Shown here one piece after another: positions 17,903 through 27,041 of a stretch of 64,000 nucleotides of DNA (position 1 is its first letter; each line of letters starts with the position of its first letter). The DNA comes from Nocardia sp. NRRL S-836 (GTDB lineage: Bacteria; Actinomycetota; Actinomycetes; Mycobacteriales; Pseudonocardiaceae): contig NZ_LGDY01000099.1 of the NCBI RefSeq assembly GCF_001279525.1, forward strand, positions 1 through 64,000, in the 5' to 3' direction. Under the pieces are notes generated by a model. The model did not search any database. It was not told the DNA's origin and saw only the letters and a list, made by a program, of their open reading frames with translations. The translations under genes and the position numbers were made by a program.

Positions 17903-18648
17903 CCGACTTCGAAGGACTCGTCGCCGTCGTCACGGGCGGTGCGTCCGGCATCGGCCTGGCCACGGCGTCCCTGCTGGCCTCGCGCGGAGCCACGGCTGTG
18001 GCACTGGACCTCAACCCGGACGTCGCCGACCCGCTCGTCGGCATCCGCGCCGACGTGTCCGACGACGCGAGCGTCACGGCCGCGGTCGACGAGGTCGTGC
18101 AGCGGTTCGGCCGCCTCGACGTGGTCGTGAACAACGCGGGCATCGGCGCCCAGGGCGACGTCACCGCCAACTCCGACGAGGAGTGGCTGAAGGTCCTGAA
18201 CGTCAACCTGCTCGGCATCACCCGCGTCTGCCGGGCCGCCCTGCCGCACCTGCGCAGGTCACCGGCCGCGGCGATCGTGAACACCGGTTCCATCGCTGCG
18301 TGGGCCGGGCTCCCGCAGCGGGCGCTCTACTCGGCCACCAAAGGCGCGGTGCACGCGCTGACGCTCGCGATGGCCGCCGACCACGTCCGCGAAGGCATTC
18401 GCGTCAACGCGGTCGCCCCCGGCACGGCGGACACCCCGTGGGTGGGCCGCCTGCTCGACTCGGCACCGGACCCGGCCGCCGAACGAGCCGCGTTGGAGGC
18501 ACGCCAGCCGCACGGGCGTCTTGTCTCCGCCGACGAGGTGGCGGGTGCCATCGCCTACCTGGCGAGCCCGCTGTCCGGTTCCACCGCCGGCACCGTCCTG
18601 GCCGTCGACGGCGGCATGCACGGGTTGCGCCTGCGCCCCCGAAACTGA
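17899..18648 (+). CDS. Short-chain dehydrogenase (2-keto-3-deoxy-L-fuconate dehydrogenase)
   Basis: 249-aa classical SDR. NAD(P)-binding TGGASGIG at residues 13-20, NNAG, catalytic Ser in [10 protein letters not shown] and YxxxK in [11 protein letters not shown], with the C-terminal SxSSGTxxxVDGG-type motif LAVDGGMHG. The GTG start overlaps the dehydratase stop (GTGA). In context it oxidises 2-keto-3-deoxy-L-fuconate to the 2,4-diketo acid that the FAH-family enzyme then splits. Related SDRs can oxidise L-rhamnonate derivatives, but the other enzymes here favour fucose. Confidence 0.88.
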   Translation: MTDFEGLVAVVTGGASGIGLATASLLASRGATAVALDLNPDVADPLVGIRADVSDDASVTAAVDEVVQRFGRLDVVVNNAGIGAQGDVTANSDEEWLKVLNVNLLGITRVCRAALPHLRRSPAAAIVNTGSIAAWAGLPQRALYSATKGAVHALTLAMAADHVREGIRVNAVAPGTADTPWVGRLLDSAPDPAAERAALEARQPHGRLVSADEVAGAIAYLASPLSGSTAGTVLAVDGGMHGLRLRPRN

Positions 18649-18678
18649 GCGCTCGCAGTCATGAAAGGCAGTTCAACG

Positions 18679-19713
18679 ATGAAGCGTCGCAACCTCACCG
18701 CCGCGGTGTGCCTCGCGCTCGCGGGAGCACTGACACTGACGGCCTGCGGTGGTGGAGCCACCGGAACCGGCGCCGGTGGCGTCGGGCCGATCGGCGCCGA
18801 CCACCCGCGGGCCGACTCCGACTTCTGGAACTCCTACATCAGGTACTTCCCCGGCAAGGCCAAGGAGCTCGGGGTCGACCTGCTGAACCCCACCAACTCG
18901 CAGAACAAGGTGGAGAACCTCGTCGCGAACGCCCAGTCGCTGCAGTCGCAGGGCGCCAAGGCGATCGTGATGGCCCCGCAGGACACCGGCGCGATCGCGT
19001 CCACACTGGACCGCCTGGACAAGGCGAAGATCCCGGTGGTCACCGTCGACACCCGCCCGGACAAGGGCAAGACGTACATGGTCGTGCGCGCGGACAACAA
19101 GGCCTACGGCGAGAAGGCCTGCAAGTTCCTCGGCGACAAGCTCGGCGGCAAGGGCAAGGTCGTCGAGTTCCAGGGCGCGCTGTCGTCGGTCAACGGTCGT
19201 GACCGCTCCGAGGCGTTCGCCGCCTGCATGAAGAAGGACTACCCCGGCATCACGGTGTTCGAGGAGCCGACCGACTGGGAGGGCGCCAAGGCGTCCGCGG
19301 CCCTGCAGACCCGCCTCAACCAGCACCCCGACATCAACGGGATCTACATGCAGGCCGGTGGCGTCTTCCTCGCGCCGACGCTGCAGGTCTTGCGGCAGAA
19401 GAACATGCTCGTCCCGCCGACCGACCCGAAGCACGTCTTCATCGTCTCCAACGACGGCATCCCGTCGGAGCTGGAGGCCATCCGCAAGGGCGAGATCGAC
19501 GCGACCGTCTCGCAGCCGGCCGACCTCTACGCGCAGTGGGCGCTCTTCTACGCCAAGGCCGCCGTCGAGGGCAAGACGTTCGCGCCCGGCAAGACCGACC
19601 ACGACTCCACGATCGTCGACGTCGGCGGCGGCCGCCTGGAGGACCAGCTCCCGGCCCCGCTGATCACCAAGGAGAACGTCGACGACAAGGCGTTCTGGGG
19701 CAACCAGACCTGA
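18679..19713 (+). CDS. CUT2 sugar-binding lipoprotein (fucose importer)
   Basis: 344-aa periplasmic-binding-protein-like lipoprotein of the ribose/xylose class. Signal peptide KRRNLTAAVCLALAGALTLT ends in lipobox LTAC, then a Gly-rich linker and a type-1 binding fold with KAIVMAPQDTGAIASTLD. The ATG at 18679 gives a standard lipoprotein signal; an in-frame ATG at 18661 has no ribosome-binding site. It delivers the sugar to the ATPase/permease pair encoded downstream. L-fucose as ligand is inferred from the operon. Confidence 0.88.
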   Translation: MKRRNLTAAVCLALAGALTLTACGGGATGTGAGGVGPIGADHPRADSDFWNSYIRYFPGKAKELGVDLLNPTNSQNKVENLVANAQSLQSQGAKAIVMAPQDTGAIASTLDRLDKAKIPVVTVDTRPDKGKTYMVVRADNKAYGEKACKFLGDKLGGKGKVVEFQGALSSVNGRDRSEAFAACMKKDYPGITVFEEPTDWEGAKASAALQTRLNQHPDINGIYMQAGGVFLAPTLQVLRQKNMLVPPTDPKHVFIVSNDGIPSELEAIRKGEIDATVSQPADLYAQWALFYAKAAVEGKTFAPGKTDHDSTIVDVGGGRLEDQLPAPLITKENVDDKAFWGNQT

Positions 19714-21215
19714 TGGACGAGATCTCTTCCCCCGGTGGCGCCGACAACCTGGCGGCATTCGCGCGTGGCGTGACGAAGCGGTACGGGCGCACGCTCGCGC
19801 TGGACGACGTGGGCATCGAGGTCCGTGCCGGTGAGTCGCACGCGCTGGTCGGCCGCAACGGCGCCGGCAAGTCGACGCTGGTCTCGATCCTGACCGGCAT
19901 GCAGGTGCCGGACGCGGGCGAGGTCGGCTTCTTCGGCGAGCCCGCGCCGGCCATCGCCGACCGCGCGGCGTGGCGGCGGCACGTCGCGTGCGTCTACCAG
20001 AGGTCGACGGTCGTGCCGGAGCTGTCCGTCGCCGAGAACCTGTTCATCAACCGGCAGGACCTCGGCGGAGGCCTGATCAGCTGGAAGAGGCTCCGGCGCG
20101 AGGCGGCCGAGCTGCTGGAGACCTACGACGTCGCGGTGCGGCCGGACGAGCTCGTCTCCGCGCTGACCGTCGAGCAGCGGCAGCTCGTGGAGATCGCGCG
20201 GGCGCTGTCGATCGGCTCGCGCTTCGTGATCCTCGACGAGCCGACCGCGCAGCTCGACGGCCCCGCGATCGAGCGGCTGTTCACGCGGATGCGGTCGTTG
20301 CAGGACAAGGGGGTGACGTTCCTGTTCATCTCCCACCACCTGCAGGAGGTCTACGAGGTCTGCCAGACGGTGACGGTCTACCGCGACGCGCGGCACGTCG
20401 TCACCGCGCCGGTCGCCGGAATGTCCAAGCCCGACCTGATCGAGGCGATGACCGGTGAGGCCGGCGGGCTGAACGTCCCCGGCGGCGACGACCGGCCGTC
20501 GTCGGCGGAGGCGGTGCTGACCGTGTCGGCGCTGAGCGGCGACGGGTTCGCGGACGTCACGCTGGCGGTGACGCGCGGCGAGGTCGTCGGACTGGCCGGC
20601 AGTGCCTCGTCGGGCAAGCACGAGCTCGCGGAGACCGTGTACGGGCTGCGCAAACCGGTTGCCGGCACGATCTCGGTCAACGGCGCCGTGGTGCGCGGCG
20701 GTGACGTCCCGGCCGCGCTGAAGGCCGGGATCGGTTGTGTGCCAAGGGATCGGCACCACCAGGGCCTCGTGCTGGACCTGTCGATCGCGGAGAACGCGAC
20801 GATGAGCACGGCGGGCGCCTTCGTGTGGCCGTCCGCGCAGCGGTCGGCCGGGCAGACCGCGATCGCGTCCTACGACGTCAAGGCCGCGGGGCCGGACCAG
20901 CCGGTGTCGGACCTGTCCGGCGGCAACCAGCAGAAGGTCGTGATGGCACGGGCCCTCGCGGGCGACCCGTCGGTGCTGGTGCTGATCAACCCGACGGCGG
21001 GCGTCGACGTGAAGTCCAAGGAGTCGCTGCTTGGCGTCGTCGACGCGCAGGCCCGCCGCGGCAAGGCGGCGGTCGTCGTCTCGGACGAGCTGGACGACCT
21101 GCGGGTCTGCGACCGTGTCCTGGTGATGTTCCACGGTCAGGTCGTGCGCGAGTTCTCCCGCGGCTGGCGCGACCAGGAGCTCATCGCCGCTATCGAAGGA
21201 ATGAGTGCGCAATGA
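19713..21215 (+). CDS. CUT2 sugar ABC transporter ATPase (two ABC domains)
   Basis: 500 aa with two tandem nucleotide-binding domains. Domain 1: Walker A GRNGAGKST, Walker B FVILDEPTA, signature region LTVEQRQLVEIARAL. Domain 2: degenerate Walker A GSASSGKHE and Walker B VLVLINPTAG but a perfect signature LSGGNQQKV; weakened second sites are usual in RbsA/XylG-type proteins. The ATG shares one base with the upstream stop (TGATG). It powers the sugar importer whose permease follows. Confidence 0.92.
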   Translation: MDEISSPGGADNLAAFARGVTKRYGRTLALDDVGIEVRAGESHALVGRNGAGKSTLVSILTGMQVPDAGEVGFFGEPAPAIADRAAWRRHVACVYQRSTVVPELSVAENLFINRQDLGGGLISWKRLRREAAELLETYDVAVRPDELVSALTVEQRQLVEIARALSIGSRFVILDEPTAQLDGPAIERLFTRMRSLQDKGVTFLFISHHLQEVYEVCQTVTVYRDARHVVTAPVAGMSKPDLIEAMTGEAGGLNVPGGDDRPSSAEAVLTVSALSGDGFADVTLAVTRGEVVGLAGSASSGKHELAETVYGLRKPVAGTISVNGAVVRGGDVPAALKAGIGCVPRDRHHQGLVLDLSIAENATMSTAGAFVWPSAQRSAGQTAIASYDVKAAGPDQPVSDLSGGNQQKVVMARALAGDPSVLVLINPTAGVDVKSKESLLGVVDAQARRGKAAVVVSDELDDLRVCDRVLVMFHGQVVREFSRGWRDQELIAAIEGMSAQ

Positions 21216-22228
21216 CCAAGGCCATGACCCCGCCGGTCCCGGCGCCTGCACCGCTGGGCAGGCAGCGGTTCCAGTTCGCGCGGTACCAGGACCTCGCGCT
21301 GGTCCCGGTGATCGTCCTGCTGCTGGTGGTCGGCGCCGTCCTGTCGCCGATCTTCCTCACCTCCGGCAACCTGATCGCGGTGCTGACCCAGCAGAGCGAG
21401 CTCTCGCTGCTGGTGCTGGGCCAGGCGATGATCCTGATCGTCGGCAAGATGGACCTGTCGCTGGAGTCGACGGTCGGCCTCGCACCGGCGCTCGCGGTCG
21501 CGCTGATCATCCCCGCCTCGGCCGGTGGGCTCGACGTCGGCCTGGCCGCGTGGCTCGCGCTGCCGCTGTGCCTGCTGATCGGCGTGGTCATCGGCGGGCT
21601 GAACGGGTTCCTGATCCTCAAGGTCGGCCTGTCCGGGTTCATGGTGACCCTCGGCATGCTCACCATGCTGCGCGGCCTGCAGCTCGCGATCACCGAGGGC
21701 AAGTCGCTGATCGACGTGCCGGAGTCGTTCCTGTACCTGGGTTCCACGACCTGGCTCGGGCTGCCGGCGGCGGTGTGGATCTGCGTCGTCTGCTACGCCG
21801 TGGGCATCTTCGTGCTGAAGTACCTGCGGGCCGGCCGATCGCTGTACGCGATCGGCGGCAACTCCGAGGCCGCCCGCGCGGCCGGCATCCGGGTCGACCG
21901 GGTGGTGTGGGTCGTGCTGATCATCGGTTCGGTGCTGGCCGTGGTCGCGGGCATCCTGATGACCGGGCGGCTCGGCTCGGTCGCGGCCACGCAGGGCGAG
22001 GGCATGATCTTCCAGGTCTTCGCGGCCGCGGTGATCGGGGGTATCTCGCTGCAGGGTGGCAAGGGCACACTGTTCGGTGCGTTGTCCGGCGTGCTGATGC
22101 TGGGCCTGGTCGAGCAGATCCTGCGGTTGCAGGGCGTGTCCGGCTTCTACATCAAGGCCTCGTACGGCGCGGTGATCGTCCTGGCCCTGATCGTGACCCG
22201 GTTCGCCACCGGCCAGAAGCAGGAGTGA
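21212..22228 (+). CDS. CUT2 sugar ABC transporter permease
   Basis: 338-aa RbsC/XylH-like permease with 8-10 hydrophobic helices and the family block AIGGNSEAARAAGIRVDR, followed by the conserved SVAATQGEGMIFQVFAAAVI region. A cytoplasmic Pro-rich N-terminus precedes the first helix. ATGA overlap with the ATPase gene. Forms the membrane channel of the putative fucose importer. Confidence 0.92.
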   Translation: MTKAMTPPVPAPAPLGRQRFQFARYQDLALVPVIVLLLVVGAVLSPIFLTSGNLIAVLTQQSELSLLVLGQAMILIVGKMDLSLESTVGLAPALAVALIIPASAGGLDVGLAAWLALPLCLLIGVVIGGLNGFLILKVGLSGFMVTLGMLTMLRGLQLAITEGKSLIDVPESFLYLGSTTWLGLPAAVWICVVCYAVGIFVLKYLRAGRSLYAIGGNSEAARAAGIRVDRVVWVVLIIGSVLAVVAGILMTGRLGSVAATQGEGMIFQVFAAAVIGGISLQGGKGTLFGALSGVLMLGLVEQILRLQGVSGFYIKASYGAVIVLALIVTRFATGQKQE

Positions 22229-22232
22229 CGTC

Positions 22233-23189
22233 GTGCAGGTTTCGGTTTCCCGCCTGGGCTTCGGTGCCGCCCCGATCGGCAACCTCTACCGCGAGGTCTC
22301 CGACGACGAGGCCCTCGGCGCCGTCGAGGCGGCCTGGCAGACCGGTGTCCGCTACTTCGACACCGCGCCGCACTACGGGCTCGGGCTGTCCGAACGCCGC
22401 CTGGGCGTGGCGTTGTCGGGGCGTCCGCGTGCCGAGTACGTGATCTCCACGAAGGTCGGGCGGCTGCTGGAACCGTTCGACGGCGAGGGCCTCGACGACG
22501 AGGGTTTCGCGGTGCCGCGGAACTTCCGGCGGGTCCGCGACTACTCCGCCGACGGTGTGAAGCGGTCCATCGAGTCCTCTTTGGAGCGTCTGGGCACGGA
22601 CCGGGTGGAGATCGTCTACATCCACGACCCCGACGACCACTGGGCGTCCGCCGCCGGAGAGGCCTTTCCTGCGCTGGCCGAACTGCGGTCGCAGGGCGTG
22701 GTCGGCGCGGTCGGCGTGGGCATGAACCAGTGGGAGATGCCGGAGCGGTTCGTCCGCGAGACCGACATCGACGTGGTGATGCTGGCCGGCCGGTACACGC
22801 TGCTGGAGCAGCCCGCGCTGGCCTCGTTCCTGCCGGTCTGCGCCGAGCGCGGTGTGTCCGTGGTGGCCTGCGGCGTCTTCAACTCCGGGCTGCTGTCGAA
22901 GCCGGTCGTCGCGTCGGACGCGAAGTACAACTACGCGGAGGCGCCCCCCGAGCTGGTGGCACGGGCCCGTGCGATCGCCGAGGTGTGCGACCGGCACGGG
23001 GTGACGCTGCCGCAGGCCGCCATCCAGTTCGCGCTGGGGCACCCCGCGGTGGTGTCGGTGGTGGTCGGGTCGCGGACGGCGGAGCAGATGACCTCCAACG
23101 CGGCGAACTTCGCCGCCGAGATCCCCGCCGACCTGTGGAACGAGCTGAAGGCGTCGAACCTGGTCGACCCGGAGGTGCCGACGCCGTGA
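22233..23189 (+). CDS. Aldo/keto reductase, L-fucose dehydrogenase type
   Basis: 318-aa aldo/keto reductase with the catalytic tetrad visible: Asp and Tyr in FDTAPHYGLG, Lys in ISTKVGR, His in VYIHDPDDH. This branch is annotated as D-threo-aldose 1-dehydrogenase/L-fucose dehydrogenase and oxidises L-fucose to fuconolactone with NAD(P)+. GTG start at 22233, with AGGAG overlapping the permease stop region. First catabolic step of the operon's pathway. Related AKRs accept L-galactose or D-arabinose, so strict fucose specificity is unproven. Confidence 0.85.
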   Translation: MQVSVSRLGFGAAPIGNLYREVSDDEALGAVEAAWQTGVRYFDTAPHYGLGLSERRLGVALSGRPRAEYVISTKVGRLLEPFDGEGLDDEGFAVPRNFRRVRDYSADGVKRSIESSLERLGTDRVEIVYIHDPDDHWASAAGEAFPALAELRSQGVVGAVGVGMNQWEMPERFVRETDIDVVMLAGRYTLLEQPALASFLPVCAERGVSVVACGVFNSGLLSKPVVASDAKYNYAEAPPELVARARAIAEVCDRHGVTLPQAAIQFALGHPAVVSVVVGSRTAEQMTSNAANFAAEIPADLWNELKASNLVDPEVPTP

Positions 23190-24106
23190 CCGCCGATGCC
23201 GGGCTGGTCGGTGCTGGGCAGGTCGGTGCCGGGCTGGTCGACTCCCACCACCACCTGTGGGACCTGTCCGTGCGCGACCAGGACTGGATCACCGACCCGC
23301 CGATGGGCGTGCTGCGGCGGTCGTTCCTGGAACCGGACTACGTCGCCGCCGCGCCCTCGGTGACCGCGTCGGTGCTGGTGCAGACGGTGTGCGTGCCGGA
23401 GGAGACACCGGAGCTCCTGGCGGTGGCGGCGTCCTCGGACGTCGTCGCGGCGGTGGTGGGCTGGACCGACCTGACGGCGGCGTCCGCCGGCGACGCGCTG
23501 GACGCGCTGCAAGGCGGCCCCGACGGGTCCTGGCTGCGCGGCATCCGGCACCAGGTGCAGGCCGAGCCAGACCCGGAGTGGTTGTGCCGCAAGGACGTCT
23601 GGCGCGGGCTCCAGCAGGTCGGCGCGCACGGCCTGGTGTACGAGCTGCTGACGTTGCCGCACCAGCTGCCGGCCGCGCGCAGGACCGTGGCGGCGCTGGG
23701 GAACGTCCCGTTCGTCGTGGACCACTGCTCGAAGCCCGCGATCGGCTCCGGCGTGGGGGAGTGGGCCGAGCTGATCCGCTCGCTGGCGGCGCACGAGAAC
23801 GTGACGTGCAAGCTGTCCGGCCTGGTCACCGAGGCCGGCTGGCGGTCGTGGGACGTCGCGGCCCTGCGGCCGTACTTCGAGGTCGTGCTGGACGCGTTCG
23901 GCCCGTCGCGCCTGATGTTCGGCTCGGACTGGCCGGTGTGCCTGCTGGCCGCCACGTACGACGAGTGGCTCGGCGCCGCGCGTGAGCTGGTGGCGGAGCT
24001 GTCACCCGGCGAGCAGGCCGCGATCTTCGCGGGCACCGCTCGCCGGGTGTACGCGCTCCAGCCCGCGGGTCAGGGCGCGAACTCGGTCGACGGCTCGGTG
24101 GCGTAG
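23186..24106 (+). CDS. Amidohydrolase, L-fuconolactonase type
   Basis: 306-aa TIM-barrel amidohydrolase of the COG3618 type. Metal motif DSHHHLWDL near the N-terminus, VDHCSKPAI (His) in the middle and FGSDWPVCLL (Asp) near the C-terminus. It opens L-fucono-1,5-lactone to L-fuconate. GTG start overlaps the AKR stop (GTGA). The 3' end runs 37 bp into the convergent cupin gene. Lactonase function is inferred from family and its place between fucose dehydrogenase and dehydratase genes. Confidence 0.87.
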   Translation: MTADAGLVGAGQVGAGLVDSHHHLWDLSVRDQDWITDPPMGVLRRSFLEPDYVAAAPSVTASVLVQTVCVPEETPELLAVAASSDVVAAVVGWTDLTAASAGDALDALQGGPDGSWLRGIRHQVQAEPDPEWLCRKDVWRGLQQVGAHGLVYELLTLPHQLPAARRTVAALGNVPFVVDHCSKPAIGSGVGEWAELIRSLAAHENVTCKLSGLVTEAGWRSWDVAALRPYFEVVLDAFGPSRLMFGSDWPVCLLAATYDEWLGAARELVAELSPGEQAAIFAGTARRVYALQPAGQGANSVDGSVA

Positions 24107-24528
24107 TTCTGCCAGATCGGCGCCATGGTCTCGCGGGTCATGGGCTGCCCGGACTCGACCATGGCCTTGAGGTCGCGGAAGTACTGCACGTACAGGTCCG
24201 GCGTGAAGGTGGTCAGCATGACCGCCGGGTCGTCGCCGGGGTTGGCGAACGTGTGCGGCGCACCCGGCGGGACCAGCACCCACGTGCCGGCGCCGACGTC
24301 GTGGTGGTCCTGTCCGATGGTGAACCGCACGGTCCCCGAGAGCACGTAGAAGCCCTCGTCGTGCTGCGCGTGCCGGTGCTGCGGAGGGCCGGGGGTGTGC
24401 GGGGGGACGACGACCTCGCCGATGCCCAGGCGGTGGCCGGTGTTGCTGCCGTCCTCGAGGATCCGGATCTGCGACGGTCCGCTGGCGATGAGCTCGCCCT
24501 CGCCGGGGCCGACGATCGTGACGGGCAT
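24070..24528 (-). CDS. Cupin-domain protein
   Basis: 152-aa single-domain cupin. Motif 1 PPHTPGPPQHRHAQHDEGFY carries the His/Glu metal ligands; motif 2 is GAGTWVLVPPGAPHTFANPG. A C-terminal helix (YVQYFRDLKAMVESGQPM) suggests a small-molecule-responsive or dioxygenase-like cupin; no substrate can be named. ATG at 24528 with GGAGG 7 nt upstream. Divergent from a TetR gene with two matching palindromes between them, so TetR very likely controls it. Its 3' end overlaps the lactonase gene. Confidence 0.85.
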   Translation of the reverse strand: MPVTIVGPGEGELIASGPSQIRILEDGSNTGHRLGIGEVVVPPHTPGPPQHRHAQHDEGFYVLSGTVRFTIGQDHHDVGAGTWVLVPPGAPHTFANPGDDPAVMLTTFTPDLYVQYFRDLKAMVESGQPMTRETMAPIWQNYATEPSTEFAP

Positions 24529-24544
24529 GGAGGAGCCTCCCGAT

Positions 24545-24567
24545 GTGATTGCAGCTTGTGCAATCAC
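24545..24567. promoter_or_regulatory. TetR operator 1
   Basis: Perfect inverted repeat GTGATTGCA-N5-TGCAATCAC in the cupin/TetR intergenic gap, 17 bp from the cupin start. Nine-base arms and 5-bp centre suit a TetR dimer. Confidence 0.75.
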
Positions 24568-24577
24568 CGTACACCCA

Positions 24578-24600
24578 GTGATTGCACATTGTGCAGTCGT
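24578..24600. promoter_or_regulatory. TetR operator 2
   Basis: Second copy with identical left arm (GTGATTGCA) and a right arm (TGCAGTCGT) matching 7 of 9. Its centre lies 33 bp, about three helical turns, from operator 1, and it ends 12 bp before the TetR start. Confidence 0.7.
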
Positions 24601-24612
24601 TAGGCTCACGGG

Positions 24613-25179
24613 ATGCCGCGATGGAAACCGGACGCAGTCGAGCGCCTGCACACCGCCGCGTTGGAGCTGTTCGACGAGCAGGGCTTCGAGCGCACGACGG
24701 TCGCCGAGATCGCGCAGCGGGCAGGGCTCACCCAGCGGACGTTCTTCAACCACTTCCCCGACAAGCGCGAGGTGCTGTTCGGGTTGAGCGCGGAGCTGCG
24801 CCAGGAGCTCGTCCACGAGATCGCGACCGGCGACGACACGAACCCGCCGCTCGACGCCGTCCTGCGCGCGATGGCGGTCGTCGCCGACCGGCTGTTCGAG
24901 AGCCGCCGCGCCCTGGTGACCCGCCGGCACGCCGTCGTCACCGCCAACCCGGACCTGCGGGAACGCGAGCTCGGCAAGAACGCCGCGCTGACCGAGGCCA
25001 TCGCGGCGGCGCTGCACGAGCGCGGCTGCGACCCCGACACCGCGGCGCTCGCCGCCGGTGCCGCCATGCTCGCGCAGCAGGCGGCGTTCCAGCGGTGGAC
25101 GCGGCCGGGCGAGACCCGGCCGTTGCGCGAGCTCCTGCCGGAGGCGGCGGAGTCCTTGCGCGCCCTCGTCAGTTCCTAG
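24613..25179 (+). CDS. TetR-family transcriptional regulator
   Basis: 188-aa TetR repressor. The N-terminal helix-turn-helix is textbook (FERTTVAEIAQRAGLTQRTF, then FNHFPDKREVLF), followed by an all-helical ligand domain. ATG start at 24613; operator 2 abuts the gene. Divergent from the cupin gene, which with itself forms the likely regulon. Ends four bases before the convergent dapA-like stop. Confidence 0.92.
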   Translation: MPRWKPDAVERLHTAALELFDEQGFERTTVAEIAQRAGLTQRTFFNHFPDKREVLFGLSAELRQELVHEIATGDDTNPPLDAVLRAMAVVADRLFESRRALVTRRHAVVTANPDLRERELGKNAALTEAIAAALHERGCDPDTAALAAGAAMLAQQAAFQRWTRPGETRPLRELLPEAAESLRALVSS

Positions 25180-25182
25180 GCC

Positions 25183-26043
25183 TCAGGCGAACAGCGCCTT
25201 CAGCTCGGTGATCAGCTCCGGCGTGGCCTCCGCGAGCGGCTCGCGCACCGGCCCCGCGGGCAGTCCGAGCAGGTGAAGCGCCGCCTTGACCGCCACCGCA
25301 CCCGGCTCGCGCGTCATGATCGCGGTGATCACCGGCAGGAGCGCCTGGTGCCGGCGCAGGGCCTCCTTGTTGTCGCCCTCGTCGTAGGCGTCGAGCATCG
25401 CCTTGATCTCGTTGCCCGCCACGTGCCCGACCGTGCTGACCGTGCCGACGCCACCGATCGAGTACAGCGGCAGGATCAGCTCGTCGTTGCCGGAGTAGAA
25501 GTCCAGCCCGGTCTCGGCGATGACCTTCGCGCTGGCCAGCAGGTCGACCTTGCAGTCCTTCACGCCGACGATCCGCGGGTGCTCCGCGAGCCGCAGCAGC
25601 GTCTCCGTCTCGATCGCCGTGGCCGTGCGGCCGGGGATGTCGTAGAGCAGCGCGGGCAGCCCGGATGCGTTCGCCACCTGCGTGAAGTGGTTGCGCACGC
25701 CCTCCTGCGTCGGCTTGCTGTAGTAGGGCGTCACGACCAGCAGCCCGTGCGCGCCGTTCTCCTCGGCGCTGCGAGCGAGCTCGATGGTGTGCCGCGTGGA
25801 GTTGGTGCCGACACCGGCGAGCACCTGGCTCCGGTCACCGACGGCCTCGGCGACGGCCTTGACGACCAGCGCCTTCTCGGCATCGGTCGTGGTCGGCGCC
25901 TCACCGGTCGTCCCGTTGACGACCAGCCCGTCCGCCCCGCCCCTGTCGACGAGGTGCGCCGCCAGCTCCTGCGCACCCTTGAGGTCCAGGTCGCCGTCGG
26001 GGGTGAACGGGGTGACCATCGCTACCAGCACTCGTCCGAACAT
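25183..26043 (-). CDS. dapA: 4-hydroxy-tetrahydrodipicolinate synthase family aldolase
   Basis: 286-aa class I aldolase of the DapA/NanA family. N-terminal VAMVTPFTPDGDLDLKG, VNGTTGEAPTTTDAEK, YYSKPTQEGV, the Tyr in LYDIPGRT and the Schiff-base Lys in IVGVKDCK are all present. DapA condenses pyruvate and aspartate semialdehyde in lysine/diaminopimelate synthesis. Standing alone next to a LysR gene rather than dapB, it could be a second DapA copy or another pyruvate aldolase of the family. ATG start; divergent from LysR. Confidence 0.85.
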   Translation of the reverse strand: MFGRVLVAMVTPFTPDGDLDLKGAQELAAHLVDRGGADGLVVNGTTGEAPTTTDAEKALVVKAVAEAVGDRSQVLAGVGTNSTRHTIELARSAEENGAHGLLVVTPYYSKPTQEGVRNHFTQVANASGLPALLYDIPGRTATAIETETLLRLAEHPRIVGVKDCKVDLLASAKVIAETGLDFYSGNDELILPLYSIGGVGTVSTVGHVAGNEIKAMLDAYDEGDNKEALRRHQALLPVITAIMTREPGAVAVKAALHLLGLPAGPVREPLAEATPELITELKALFA

Positions 26044-26114
26044 GACTCAAGCGTGGCTGGGCTTTATGGAAAGTTCCAGTTAGAAGTTCTGCTCGGAACG
26101 TTAAGCTGAGCTTT

Positions 26115-26993
26115 GTGTTGGACGTGCGTCGCTTGAGGTTGCTCCACGCCCTGTCGGTCCACGGCACGGTCACCGCGGCGGCGGAGGCCCTGCACGTGAC
26201 CTCTCCCGCCGTCTCCCAGCAGCTCGCCGCACTGGAACGCGAGGCCGGCGTCCCCCTGGTCGAACGCGACGGCCGCCGCCTGTCCCTGACCCGCGCGGGC
26301 CACGTCCTGGCCGCCCACACCCAGCTCGTCCTGGACCAGCTGGCCGCGGCCGAAGCCGACCTGGCCTCGCTGCGCACCTCCGTGTCCGGCGTGGTGCGCA
26401 TCGGCGCGTTCGTGTCCGTCGCCGCACTGCTGCCGCGCGTGATCCAGCAGCTGCGCTCGGCCCACGGGTCCGATGTGGACCTGTTCGTGAACGAGATGGA
26501 ACCCGAGACGTCACTGCCCGCCCTGCGCCGCGGTGACATCGACATCGCCGTCATCCACTCGTACAACATCATGCCGCGCACATTGCCCACCAACTGCGAG
26601 TCGCACGAGATGTTCGTGGAGCCGGTGAACGTGGCCCTGCCGCTGTCCGATCCGTTGGTGCAGCACGATTCCGTGGACCTGGCGCTGCTGGCCGACCGGC
26701 CGTGGATCATGCCGCGCACCGACGCGTCGTGCCACGAACTGACCCAACGCGCCTGCGGCGCCGCCGGTTTCGTGCCCCGCGCCCAGGCCTACTGCGACGA
26801 CTTCGGGGTCATGTGCGGCCTGGTCGAAGCCGGCCTGGGCGTGGCCCTCGTGCCCTCGGTCGCGCGCAGGCCCGGGGTGGCGTTGCGGCCGTTGAAGCAG
26901 CAGGTGTTCCGGACCGTTTCGGCCGTGGTGCGGCATCGGGCGGACGGCCAGCCCGCGGTGCGCGTGGTGCTGGAGCAGCTACGCCAGGTCTGA
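26115..26993 (+). CDS. LysR-family transcriptional regulator
   Basis: 292 aa: winged HTH (RLRLLHALSVHGTVTAAAEA, then VTSPAVSQQLAALEREAG) and a LysR substrate-binding domain. GTG start at 26115. It is divergent from the dapA-like gene with only 71 bp between them, the classic LysR arrangement, so it probably regulates that gene and itself. The gap has AT-rich half-sites (GTTCC at 26073-26077, GGAAC at 26095-26099) that could be LysR contacts. Confidence 0.9.
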   Translation: MLDVRRLRLLHALSVHGTVTAAAEALHVTSPAVSQQLAALEREAGVPLVERDGRRLSLTRAGHVLAAHTQLVLDQLAAAEADLASLRTSVSGVVRIGAFVSVAALLPRVIQQLRSAHGSDVDLFVNEMEPETSLPALRRGDIDIAVIHSYNIMPRTLPTNCESHEMFVEPVNVALPLSDPLVQHDSVDLALLADRPWIMPRTDASCHELTQRACGAAGFVPRAQAYCDDFGVMCGLVEAGLGVALVPSVARRPGVALRPLKQQVFRTVSAVVRHRADGQPAVRVVLEQLRQV

Positions 26994-27041
26994 CGACATC
27001 ACTCGTTTGGGTCTATTGTGGATTCGGGCTATGTTCGCCTG

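Noticed and set aside
16589..24106. L-rhamnose rather than L-fucose pathway
   Set aside because: The dehydrogenase is an aldo/keto reductase and the lactonase an amidohydrolase of the fucose type; rhamnose routes normally use an SDR first enzyme. Not excluded experimentally.
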